A stretch of 31,659 nucleotides of DNA. It comes from an uncultured beta proteobacterium (GTDB lineage: Bacteria > Pseudomonadota > Gammaproteobacteria > Burkholderiales > SG8-39). The notes beneath the pieces were generated by a model. It saw only the letters and a program-made list of their open reading frames with translations, searched no databases and was not told the origin of the DNA. Below are positions 23,488 to 31,049 of the stretch, piece by piece. The DNA lies in contig CADEDU010000086.1 in NCBI GenBank assembly GCA_902826155.1, positions 1-31,659 of the forward strand, in the 5' to 3' direction. The position numbers were made by a program, and so were the translations under genes. Each line of letters begins with the position of its first letter. Position 1 is the first letter of the stretch.

Positions 23488-25929
23488 GTGACGCGTACGA
23501 ATTCCCTTTCCGGTGCCCTGGCGCCCGGTGCCTTGATCGTTGCCCTGAGCCTCGCGGTCGCGGCGGTATTCACGCACGTGCCGTGGTTTTCGTTCGCGCT
23601 GGGCTGGCTGAGCGATTTCACCTCGCAGATCACCACCGGCCGGGCCGACTGGAACAACGTCGTCGTCATCGACCTGAATCCGGAACGCACACGGGCCGGC
23701 CGCGATACGACACGCGCCGACGCGCCGATTCCGCGCGACACGTTCGCGGTCGTCAACCGGTACTTGGCACGCATCGGGGTCCGGGCGATCGTGTACGACG
23801 TGAGCCTGATCGAGCCCGATCGCAACGACTCGACGTTGAGCAGCACGTTCGATTCGAGCGTCGTACTAGCCGGCGCCGGTTTGCCCAGCTATCCGAGCGC
23901 GGCCGAACGCCGTCGCCGCGACGTACAGTCCGTCGGGATCGCGGTCAACACCCAGGGCGCCGAGTTGCCGCAGCTCTACCAGTGGAGCGACTTCCAGTTG
24001 CCCAGTGCGACGCTGACGCGCAACGGCCGTTCGGTGGTCGGCATCGTCAACACGATGCCCGACGACGATGGCGTCACCCGGCACATCCCCCTGCTGCACA
24101 CCGCGCAGGGCGTGCTGCTGCCCTCGATGCCGTTCGCAGCACTGATGGCGAGCGAGCGTCTGCGCGCCCAGGTGCACGCATCCCCTGGCCGGGTGGGTCT
24201 GGGCATCCGCTCCTGGAGCACCAACGAATCCGGCGCGGTGCATCCACGCTTTCCGCGCAACGTCGATGAGATCCCGAGCTTCACGTTCGAGCGCCTGGCC
24301 GCACTTGCCGCCGGCGGCCCCGCCGATCAGGTGCTCGAAGACGCGCTGCGCAATCGCGCGGTGTTCATCGGGAGCACCCATCCGAGCCAGACCGGGCTGA
24401 TCGCCACGCCGGCGGGTAAGATCTCCAGCGTGCAGTTGAGCGCGATGAGCTATGCCCAGCTCACCAGCGGCAAGGTCTTCCGGCCCTCGGCATTCGTCCT
24501 CAACCTTTCGCTGATCGCGATCGCCCTGATCCCGGCGCTGCTGCTGGCCGGGCGGACCGAGTTGCCCACGCGCACGGCCGGCTGGGCGGCGGTGCTCACC
24601 GCCACACTGCTTCCGGCAGGCGTAGGCCTGATGACCGCGGCGCTCGGCTCGCCAGTGCAGTGGACCTTCGCCGCCCTCTCCGGCCTGGTGGGCATCGCGA
24701 TCGCGTTGTCGTACTCGTATTTCCTCACCGTGGAAGACCGCCGCCGGCGCTCCTACGAAAACATGGCGATGGAGGAATCCACCCGGCTCAAGACCGAGTT
24801 CCTCAATCACCTGACCCATGAGCTGCGCACCCCGCTTACCGCGATCATGGGCTTCAACAAGGTCAACCAGTTCACCGACGAGTTGGGCAAGCAGCAGCGG
24901 ATCGCCAACAGCGCCATCATCGCGCGCAATTGCGACCACCTGCTCACCCTCATCAACAACAACCTCGACCTGGCCAAACTGGAAGCCGGTCAGCTCTCGA
25001 TCTCGCGCCAGCCCGAGGACCCCGAACCGGTGTTCCGCGACGTCATCGCGACGATGAAAGGGCTCTCGGCCGACAAGCCGATCGATCTGCGCTACATGCG
25101 TCGCACCGCCCTGCCCGATGCGCTGATGCTCGACGTGTTCCGCCTGCGCCAGGTGCTGATCAATCTGCTGGGCAACGCTGTCAAATTCACCGGACGCGGA
25201 TCGGTCGATCTGGTGGTCGCCTGGCACGTCGCGGTGCTCGAGATCGAAGTGCGCGACACCGGACCGGGCATCGCACCCGAGGCGCTCGACCGCATCTGGC
25301 AGCCGTTCAAACAGGCCGACCTCACCATCGGCCGTCGTTTCGGCGGCACCGGCCTGGGCCTGGCCATCGCGCGCCGCCTGGTCGAGTTGATGGGCGGAGA
25401 GATCACGGTCGAATCGCAAGTGGGTGTCGGCACGACCTTTCGCGTCCGCCTGCCCAGCGAAGCGGCGCCGCGTCGCACGTCGGCCGAATCGGTGGCCCCT
25501 GCCGTCGCCAGCCGCAGCCGATTGAGCGGGCGCATCCTGCTTGCCGACGACAACGAAGATCTGCGTAATCTCGTGACCTTGCTGTTGCGCAATCTCGGGC
25601 TGCAGGTCAAGGGCGTCGAGAACGGTCTGGCAGCCGTGGAAGTGGCCGTGACCGAGGAGTTCGACGTCGTGCTGATGGACATGGAAATGCCGGTGATGAA
25701 CGGCTACGAGGCCGTGCACGTGCTGCGCGCACGCGGCTACACCGACACGATCTTCGGCCTCACCGCCCACCAGGAAGGCATCGAAGTGTCGCGTGCGATT
25801 CTCGCCGGATGCGATGCCGTGCTCACCAAACCCGTTTCGCTCGACAGTCTGAAGCAGGCCCTGACGCCGGTACTGGAGCGTCGCGCCGCCGCGCGCGCCA
25901 ACGCCACGTTGCGCAAGGCGCACTCCTGA
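23488..25929 (+). CDS. CHASE2-domain hybrid sensor histidine kinase
   Basis: The 813-residue inner-membrane sensor starts with a membrane helix (about 11-33) and a periplasmic CHASE2 domain (about 45-310, with VVVIDLNPERT, YDVSLIEPDR, VFIGST). Three closely spaced membrane helices follow (about 335-413). The HisKA domain has FLNHLTHELRTP with phospho-acceptor His444, and the ATPase domain has INLLGNAVKFTG, DTGPGIA, WQPFKQAD and GGTGLGLAIARRL. A C-terminal receiver (about 535-655 of the coding order, in fact about 680-800) has the acidic pair LADDNED, phospho-acceptor Asp731 in VLMDMEMPVMNG and the conserved Lys in VLTKPVS. The start is GTG 23488. It lacks its own HPt domain, which is supplied by the next gene. 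The ligand is unknown. Confidence 0.94.
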   Translation: MTRTNSLSGALAPGALIVALSLAVAAVFTHVPWFSFALGWLSDFTSQITTGRADWNNVVVIDLNPERTRAGRDTTRADAPIPRDTFAVVNRYLARIGVRAIVYDVSLIEPDRNDSTLSSTFDSSVVLAGAGLPSYPSAAERRRRDVQSVGIAVNTQGAELPQLYQWSDFQLPSATLTRNGRSVVGIVNTMPDDDGVTRHIPLLHTAQGVLLPSMPFAALMASERLRAQVHASPGRVGLGIRSWSTNESGAVHPRFPRNVDEIPSFTFERLAALAAGGPADQVLEDALRNRAVFIGSTHPSQTGLIATPAGKISSVQLSAMSYAQLTSGKVFRPSAFVLNLSLIAIALIPALLLAGRTELPTRTAGWAAVLTATLLPAGVGLMTAALGSPVQWTFAALSGLVGIAIALSYSYFLTVEDRRRRSYENMAMEESTRLKTEFLNHLTHELRTPLTAIMGFNKVNQFTDELGKQQRIANSAIIARNCDHLLTLINNNLDLAKLEAGQLSISRQPEDPEPVFRDVIATMKGLSADKPIDLRYMRRTALPDALMLDVFRLRQVLINLLGNAVKFTGRGSVDLVVAWHVAVLEIEVRDTGPGIAPEALDRIWQPFKQADLTIGRRFGGTGLGLAIARRLVELMGGEITVESQVGVGTTFRVRLPSEAAPRRTSAESVAPAVASRSRLSGRILLADDNEDLRNLVTLLLRNLGLQVKGVENGLAAVEVAVTEEFDVVLMDMEMPVMNGYEAVHVLRARGYTDTIFGLTAHQEGIEVSRAILAGCDAVLTKPVSLDSLKQALTPVLERRAAARANATLRKAHS

Positions 25930-25966
25930 TGCGCCCCGCCCGACGACCGCGCCCCTCATTGGAACA

Positions 25967-26290
25967 ATGAACGCCATGGATACCGACACCAACACCGCGA
26001 TCGTGGTTCGCGTCGAGGGCGAGCTGCGTGAACTGGTTCCCCGGTTCCTTGCCAACTGCGCCCGCGATGTGGAGATTCTGGCCCGGGCCGCTGCGCAATC
26101 TGACCTCGACACCGCACGTAAGATTGGTCACAGTCTCAAGGGTGTCGGCGGGGGTTACGGCTTCGACGAGATCACGCGATTGGGCGCATCGATCGAAACC
26201 GCCGCCAAAGCGGGGGATGCCGGCGCCGCACATGCTGCGGTCGAGGAACTCCGGTCCTATTTGAAAGCGGTCTACGTGGAGTACGTATGA
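25967..26290 (+). CDS. Stand-alone HPt phosphotransfer protein
   Basis: The 107-residue cytoplasmic protein is a single four-helix HPt domain. The motif ARKIGHSLKGVGGGYGFDEITRLG places the phospho-acceptor at His55, with the Lys two residues on and the glycine-rich turn of the family. The first 15 residues are a polar lead. ATG 25967 follows GGAAC, and ATG 25976 is a possible alternative. The stop overlaps the regulator's start (ATGA at 26287-26290). It sits between the hybrid kinase and the response regulator, as expected if it carries phosphate from Asp731 of the kinase to Asp51 of the regulator. Confidence 0.93.
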   Translation: MNAMDTDTNTAIVVRVEGELRELVPRFLANCARDVEILARAAAQSDLDTARKIGHSLKGVGGGYGFDEITRLGASIETAAKAGDAGAAHAAVEELRSYLKAVYVEYV

Positions 26291-27018
26291 GAGTCGCAAT
26301 TCTGGAAGACGATCCAGCCCAGATCGATTTGGTTACGCTCTGGCTCAATAACTCTGGATTTCATTGCCACGTGTTCACGTACGGCAAGGAACTCACCCGC
26401 GCACTGGCGCGCGAGAGCTTCGACATCTTCCTGCTCGACTGGGAACTGCCCGACATCTCCGGCGCTGAAGTGCTCCAGTGGATCCGCCAGAACGTGCGCG
26501 ACACCACGCCGGTGATCTTCACCACCGCGCGCGACCGCGAGGAAGACATCGCCGCGATGCTCAAGGCCGGCGCAGACGACTACCTGGTCAAGCCGCTGCG
26601 CAAGATGGAACTGCTCGCGCGCATGCACGCGGTGATGCGCCGCAGCCGCAACGAGAAGCCCGCCGACGACGTGTTCGAGATCGGCGAGTTCCGCGTCAAC
26701 GTCGAGTCGCGCACCGTGCATCGCCACGGCCAGCAGGTCGAGCTGACGCAGAAGGACTTCGATCTGGCGGTATTCCTGTTCCGCAATCTGGGTCGGCTGC
26801 TCTCGCGGGGCCACATCCTGGAGAACGTCTGGGGTCGCAGCCCGAACCTGAACACCCGCACCGTCGACACCCACGTGAGCCGGCTGCGCTCCAAGCTCGG
26901 TCTGGTGCCCGATAACGGCTGGCGCCTGGTTGCGATCTACCAGCATGGCTATCGCCTGGAGCAGATCCAGCGCGAGGAGCAGGCCGAGTCGATGTCGACC
27001 GCGGCAACGCCGTCGTAA
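26287..27018 (+). CDS. OmpR/PhoB-family response regulator
   Basis: The 243-residue product has an N-terminal receiver (about 1-120) with the acidic pair EDD (7-9), phospho-acceptor Asp51 in FLLDWELPD, Thr/Ala switch residues in VIFTTARD and Lys in YLVKPLRK. A C-terminal winged helix follows (about 130-228; VELTQKDFDLAVFLFRN, GRLLSRGHILENVWG, TRTVDTHVSRLRSKL, GWRLVAIYQHGYRLE). It should bind DNA as a phosphorylated dimer. It is coupled by an ATGA overlap to the HPt gene and followed by a strong terminator. The target genes are not evident from the window. Confidence 0.95.
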   Translation: MRVAILEDDPAQIDLVTLWLNNSGFHCHVFTYGKELTRALARESFDIFLLDWELPDISGAEVLQWIRQNVRDTTPVIFTTARDREEDIAAMLKAGADDYLVKPLRKMELLARMHAVMRRSRNEKPADDVFEIGEFRVNVESRTVHRHGQQVELTQKDFDLAVFLFRNLGRLLSRGHILENVWGRSPNLNTRTVDTHVSRLRSKLGLVPDNGWRLVAIYQHGYRLEQIQREEQAESMSTAATPS

Positions 27019-27040
27019 TCACACTCAGACCTGCCATCGA

Positions 27041-27069
27041 CGGCGGCCCGCGGGCCGCCGTTTTGTTTT
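27041..27069 (+). terminator. Rho-independent terminator of the phosphorelay operon
   Basis: A perfect 20-base GC palindrome (CGGCGGCCCG and its complement, 27041-27060) is followed at once by TTTTGTTTT. It lies 22 bases past the regulator stop. This is the clearest intrinsic terminator in the window and insulates the operon from the exporter genes downstream. Confidence 0.93.
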
Positions 27070-27137
27070 GCGGGATGCGGCCGGACCAATCCTCGCAACC
27101 GGCGTCGCGCATGCAGCGATCGCGCACGCCCGTCCCG

Positions 27138-27143
27138 TAGAAT
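27138..27143 (+). promoter_or_regulatory. Candidate -10 box of the exporter/acyl-chain cluster
   Basis: TAGAAT lies between the terminator and the exporter ATPase gene. A transcript starting a few bases downstream would have a leader of about 30 bases before TTG 27179. No good -35 box is visible. Confidence 0.35.
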
Positions 27144-27178
27144 GCCCGCGACTCCTCTCCTGGCTTTCACCTTCCGAT

Positions 27179-28207
27179 TTGCCTGCCGATACGCTGGTCG
27201 CCGATACGCCGGTCACCAATACGCCGGTCACCGAAGCGCTCGCCCCTGACGCGCTCGTCGAGTGCGTCGGCCTCACCAAGACCTACCGTGGATCATCCAG
27301 CCGCGCGCTGGACGGACTGAGCCTCAAGGTTCCGCGCGGCAGTTTCTTCGGGCTGCTGGGGCCGAATGGCGCGGGCAAGACCACGTTGATCGCGATCGTG
27401 TGCGGCCTGGTCGCGCCGGACGCGGGCAAGATCGTGTCCGGGCAGCCGATCGGCTTGGTACCGCAGGAGCTTGCGTTCTATCCCACGCTCACGGTCGAGG
27501 AGAACCTCGCGTACTTCGCGGCGATGCATCGCCTGGATCGAACCCGTCGCGCCGAGCGGATCGAATATTCGATTGCCATCGGCCGGCTGGAGGCGGTGCG
27601 GAAGCAACGCGCCGGCACGTTATCGGGCGGGCTGAAGCGGCGACTCAATCTGGCGATCGGCGTACTGGCCGCGCCGGCGCTCTTGGTGCTGGACGAACCG
27701 ACCGTGGGTGTCGACGCGCAATCACGCCGGCATCTTCATGAGTCGCTGCGACGGCTCAATGCCGCGGGCACCACAGTGATCTACACCTCGCACTATCTCG
27801 ACGAGGTCCAGCATCTGTGCGATCGGCTCGCCGTGATCGACCACGGCCGGCTCATTGCGCAGGGGCCGACCCGCTCGTTGCTGCGTCAGAACGTCGTGAC
27901 GCTGCGCGCGCGCGAGGTTGTCGACGCAGCCGTGATGCAGGCGCTGCAAGCCCTGCCCGCCGTCACCGCGGTGCGCCAGGACGCCGATCTGATCGCACTG
28001 ATCACCGAGGAGCGTGAGCGGACGTTGAGCGCAGCACTCGAGGTAATGAAGTCATTGGGTGTCGCGGTGCAGGAGGCGGGCTTCGGTGCGCAGAGTCTCG
28101 AGGCACTGTTCTTCCAGTTGACCGGCACCCATTTGCGTAGTGAAGAACAAGACGAGGTTCGAGACCAAGCGCGCAACGAGCGCGACGAACCCACCGCGGC
28201 CCGATGA
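27179..28207 (+). CDS. ABC-2 type exporter ATPase
   Basis: The ATPase has Walker A GPNGAGKTT, Q-loop LVPQELAFYP, signature LSGGLKRRLNLAIGVLAAP, Walker B LLVLDEPTVGVD and the switch histidine in YTSHYLDE. These are typical of drug, polysaccharide or lipid exporters of the CcmA/NodI class. The stretch between Walker A and the Q-loop is shorter than usual, lacking the ten or so residues before the IG-VPQ strand. The start is uncertain: there is no ATG or GTG in frame after the terminator. I chose TTG 27179, giving 342 residues, although it has no clear ribosome-binding site. The first 25 residues contain the repeat DTLVA, DTPVT, NTPVT encoded by a 15-bp tandem array. The stop overlaps the permease start (ATGA, 28204-28207). 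Confidence 0.88.
   Translation: MPADTLVADTPVTNTPVTEALAPDALVECVGLTKTYRGSSSRALDGLSLKVPRGSFFGLLGPNGAGKTTLIAIVCGLVAPDAGKIVSGQPIGLVPQELAFYPTLTVEENLAYFAAMHRLDRTRRAERIEYSIAIGRLEAVRKQRAGTLSGGLKRRLNLAIGVLAAPALLVLDEPTVGVDAQSRRHLHESLRRLNAAGTTVIYTSHYLDEVQHLCDRLAVIDHGRLIAQGPTRSLLRQNVVTLRAREVVDAAVMQALQALPAVTAVRQDADLIALITEERERTLSAALEVMKSLGVAVQEAGFGAQSLEALFFQLTGTHLRSEEQDEVRDQARNERDEPTAAR
27188..27247. repeat. 15-bp tandem repeat at the 5' end of the exporter ATPase gene
   Basis: Units at 27188-27202, 27203-27217 and 27218-27232 differ by one to three bases (pattern GATACGCCGGTCACC), and a fourth (27233-27247) is strongly diverged. The unit is a multiple of three, so the frame is kept and a five-residue peptide repeat results if the gene starts upstream. 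Confidence 0.75.
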
Positions 28208-29526
28208 GCGTGCTCGCGGCCAGTATCGGCAAGGAAGCACGCGTGCTGTTGCGCGACCGCGAGGGGTTGGCGATTCTGTTTCTGATGCCGCTGGTGTTCG
28301 TGGTGATCATGTCACTCGCGCTGCAGGATTTCTTCCGGCCGGGCGACGCTGCGCGGTTCAGCTTCGTGGTGCTCGACTATCATCGATCGATCGACACAGG
28401 TCCGGCCACCGCGAACCTCGGTGGGCGAATCGCCGCGGGCCTCCGAGATATTCCCGGGCTGCGCGTCAAGCACGTTACAGCGGACGCCTCTGCGGACACC
28501 GAGCCACGCGACGCAACGTCGATCGTGAAGGCCGTGCAGCGCGGTGAAGTGCAGTTCGCGCTCATCATCCCCGCCGATGCGAACGATCGACTTGGTGCGG
28601 CACTGCGTGAGCGCGATCCACGCCGTCGGTTCTTGCCGCAACCCGAAGCGCCCGCCGACGCAGCCGATCGCAAAGATGCCAGTACGCGCGTCGAACTGGC
28701 GTTGATGGCCGACCCGGGGCTGCGCGCCGATCAGCGTGCCTTGGTACACACTGCCCTGGAACGCGTGCTGCTCGGCGTGGAGGTCGAACAGACTGTGCGC
28801 CTGTTTTCCGGCTCCACAGCGTCCGGTCCCACGGCGGGTGGCGACTCGATGCGCGGCGTGCTGCATTTGCGCGAAGCTTCCAGCGACAGCGCGACGATGC
28901 CGAGCTCGACGCAGCAGAACGTGCCGGCCTACTCGCTGCTCGCGATCTTCATGCTCGTGGTGCCGTTGTCGACGACGTTCATCAAGGAGCGAGACCAGGG
29001 CACCTTGCTCAGATTGCGCACCTTGCCGGTGCCTGCGACGACGCTGATCGCGGCCAAGGTCGTTCCCTACTTCGTCGTGAACCTTGTGCAGATGGCGTTC
29101 TGTCTGGCGATAGGACGCTGGCTGATCCCGGTATTCGGCGGCGAAGCACTGACGTTGACCGGCGCCATGCTTGGGCCGGTCGCGCTGCTCTCTTGCGCAG
29201 CGAGTCTGGCCGCCATCGGCTTCGCGCTGCTGATTGCGATGGTCGCACGCACGCCGGAGCAGGCGACGGCGTTCGGCGCAGCCGCGGTGCTTCTGATGGC
29301 CGCGATTGGCGGCATCATGGTCCCGAAGCTGCTCATGCCCGAGATGTTGCAGCGCGCGGCGCTCGCCTCGCCGATGGGCTGGGCGCTCGACGGATTCATC
29401 GCCATTTTCCTGCGCAACGCCGGGCTCGCCGATGTGCTGCTGACGGCAGGCGCACTGCTCCTGTTTGCACTCGCGTGCCTCGGCTTGGCCCTGCGTCGTT
29501 TCGGTGCCATGATGCGGGCCGCTTGA
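28204..29526 (+). CDS. ABC-2 type exporter permease
   Basis: The 440-residue product has an N-terminal membrane helix (about 23-42, GLAILFLMPLVFVVIMSLAL) and a large extracytoplasmic region (about 45-235). Five or six C-terminal membrane helices follow (from about 240). LLAIFMLVVPLSTTFIKERDQGTLLRLRTLPV is the standard ABC-2 coupling segment, and the last helices end FALACLGLALRRFGAMMRAA. The architecture matches YhgE/NatB/DrrB-like permeases with a big periplasmic domain (ABC2_membrane_3 type). It pairs with the overlapping ATPase gene. Next to an acyl carrier protein and ketosynthases, its cargo may be the cluster's lipid-like product or a precursor; this is inference. Confidence 0.88.
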   Translation: MSVLAASIGKEARVLLRDREGLAILFLMPLVFVVIMSLALQDFFRPGDAARFSFVVLDYHRSIDTGPATANLGGRIAAGLRDIPGLRVKHVTADASADTEPRDATSIVKAVQRGEVQFALIIPADANDRLGAALRERDPRRRFLPQPEAPADAADRKDASTRVELALMADPGLRADQRALVHTALERVLLGVEVEQTVRLFSGSTASGPTAGGDSMRGVLHLREASSDSATMPSSTQQNVPAYSLLAIFMLVVPLSTTFIKERDQGTLLRLRTLPVPATTLIAAKVVPYFVVNLVQMAFCLAIGRWLIPVFGGEALTLTGAMLGPVALLSCAASLAAIGFALLIAMVARTPEQATAFGAAAVLLMAAIGGIMVPKLLMPEMLQRAALASPMGWALDGFIAIFLRNAGLADVLLTAGALLLFALACLGLALRRFGAMMRAA

Positions 29527-29539
29527 CCACCCACTCGTC

Positions 29540-29824
29540 ATGACCACGCGCCCCGATATTCCCACCGACGATGCCGCGCTCAAGCTGGAGATCAAGCGCA
29601 TCATCGTCACCGCCTGCGAACGCGAGACTCCGCCGGACACCATCGGCGATGACGACACGCTCATCGGTGAAGGTTCCGACCACGCCCTCGACTCGCTCGA
29701 CGCCTTGCAGGTCGCCGTGGCGATCGGCAAACGCTTCGGTGTACGCATTCAAGACAGCAAACACGCCCGGCGCGTGATGCGTTCGGTCAACACGCTGGCC
29801 GAGTTCATCCGTCAAGGGCGCTAG
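29540..29824 (+). CDS. Acyl carrier protein
   Basis: The 94-residue acidic protein is a phosphopantetheine-binding carrier of the four-helix ACP fold. The attachment site is Ser52 in ALDSLDALQVAVAI, and the preceding loop (IGDDDTLIGEG) and the closing helix (SVNTLAEFIRQ) fit. The wording DSLDALQ and RFGVRI is like ACPs of aryl polyene and related type II clusters rather than the housekeeping AcpP (which has DSLDTVELVM). It starts 13 bases after the permease stop, so it is in the same operon. It should hold the growing acyl chain for the ketosynthases that follow. Confidence 0.9.
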   Translation: MTTRPDIPTDDAALKLEIKRIIVTACERETPPDTIGDDDTLIGEGSDHALDSLDALQVAVAIGKRFGVRIQDSKHARRVMRSVNTLAEFIRQGR

Positions 29825-29848
29825 CGCTCGCTCCTTTCCCGGTACACC

Positions 29849-29887
29849 GCAGTCCAAGCCCGCATTTCAAGCCCGCAGTCCGAGCCG
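29849..29887. repeat. 13-bp tandem repeat, three units
   Basis: GCAGTCCAAGCCC, GCATTTCAAGCCC and GCAGTCCGAGCCG run without gaps through the ACP-ketosynthase spacer and end four bases before the GTG start of the ketosynthase. The expected ribosome-binding-site position therefore lies in the last unit. Confidence 0.75.
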
Positions 29888-29891
29888 ATTC

Positions 29892-31046
29892 GTGGGAACG
29901 CAGCCATCCATCGGCATCATCGCCAGTACCACGCTCTCGGTTTTCGGCCGAGGCGCCGGCGGCGTTGTCGCCGCGATGCGTGCGGGCGATGCACCGCGTC
30001 GCGCCGCGAGTGACATCGGTTTTCCAACCGAACCCACGCCCCAGGTCAGCCGCTTTCCGGAAACCTTCCCCGCGGGCGATCGTGGCGCCGAGCAGGCGCT
30101 GCTGCAGACCGTGCAAGGCGTGCTCGAACCGGCGACCGATCGTTCCTCATGGTGGCGGCGCGAAGACTGCGGTCTGATCGTCGGTAGCGGCGGATTCCTG
30201 TACGCGTCGGGGGCGGAGCTCTATGGACGCGCGCTTGGCACGGTGTCCAACGACACGCCGTTTCAAGTGCGTGGTCCGGCCTGGGGCAGCGAGCGCATCG
30301 TTGAATCATTCGGCTTGCGTGGACCGTGCGTGACCCTCTCGACCGGCTGCTCATCGAGCGCGAACGCAATGCTGTGCGCGACCGAAATGCTGGTGCGTGG
30401 CGAACTGCGGCGCGCGCTGGTAGTGGGTGCCGAAGGACTGAGCGCAGTGACTCTGAGTGGATTCGACGGATTGATGCTGCTCGATCCACACGGCTGCCGC
30501 CCGTTCGATCGCGATCGCGCCGGCCTGCAGATCGGCGAGGGCATCGCGGCACTGGTGCTTGCCGCGGACGATTCCGTGCGAGTCCGGCTGCTCGGCGGCG
30601 CCAGCCTGTGCGACACCCACCACCTCACCAGTGCAACACCGGAAGGCACCGAGATGCTGGCGGTGATGCGCGAGGCGCTCGCGGTATCAGGTGTCGCCGC
30701 GGAAGCGATCGTCGCGGTCAAAGCGCACGCCACCGGTAGTCGCGACAGCGATGCAGCCGAAGCCGCGGCGCTGCGTGCGCTGTTCGGCACTCGATTGCCG
30801 CCGATCACCGCACTCAAGCACTATCTCGGCCACACGTTGGGCGCTTGCGGCGCGCTCGAGACTGCGGCGTTCAGCGCGTGCTTGGCCGAAGGCTTCATTC
30901 CGCACGCGGCGGGGTTTACGACGATCGATCCCGAACTCGGCATCGAACCACTGCGCGCCGCCTTGCCTGCCCGCCCCGGCGCCTACCTACTCAACTTCTT
31001 CGGCTTTGGCGGCAACTACACCTCGCTGGTGCTGGCGCTGCGCTGA
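29892..31046 (+). CDS. Beta-ketoacyl-ACP synthase (type II, FabF-like)
   Basis: The 384-residue thiolase-fold enzyme extends acyl chains by decarboxylative condensation. The full catalytic set is visible: nucleophile Cys153 in STGCSSSANAM, His279 in KAHATGSRDSDAAE, Lys308 in ITALKHYLGHTLGA and His313 in the same motif. GGNYTSLVLAL is a typical C-terminal end (FGFGGNNxxLV-like). The protein is slightly shorter than FabF, as is common for ketosynthases of aryl polyene-type clusters. The start is GTG at 29892 with no good Shine-Dalgarno; the region just upstream is the 13-bp repeat. It is four bases upstream of the second ketosynthase-like gene. Confidence 0.9.
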   Translation: MGTQPSIGIIASTTLSVFGRGAGGVVAAMRAGDAPRRAASDIGFPTEPTPQVSRFPETFPAGDRGAEQALLQTVQGVLEPATDRSSWWRREDCGLIVGSGGFLYASGAELYGRALGTVSNDTPFQVRGPAWGSERIVESFGLRGPCVTLSTGCSSSANAMLCATEMLVRGELRRALVVGAEGLSAVTLSGFDGLMLLDPHGCRPFDRDRAGLQIGEGIAALVLAADDSVRVRLLGGASLCDTHHLTSATPEGTEMLAVMREALAVSGVAAEAIVAVKAHATGSRDSDAAEAAALRALFGTRLPPITALKHYLGHTLGACGALETAAFSACLAEGFIPHAAGFTTIDPELGIEPLRAALPARPGAYLLNFFGFGGNYTSLVLALR

Positions 31047-31049
31047 ACG

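Noticed and set aside
23866..26112. 748-residue minus-strand frame opposite the hybrid kinase
   Set aside because: The composition (Gln/Arg/His/Gly-rich) is that of an antisense shadow, and the sense strand has an unambiguous kinase.
4992..29887. Spacer arrays considered as CRISPR or as a dispersed repeat family
   Set aside because: Units are only 8-18 bp, adjacent without spacers, and differ in sequence from array to array; no cas gene is present.
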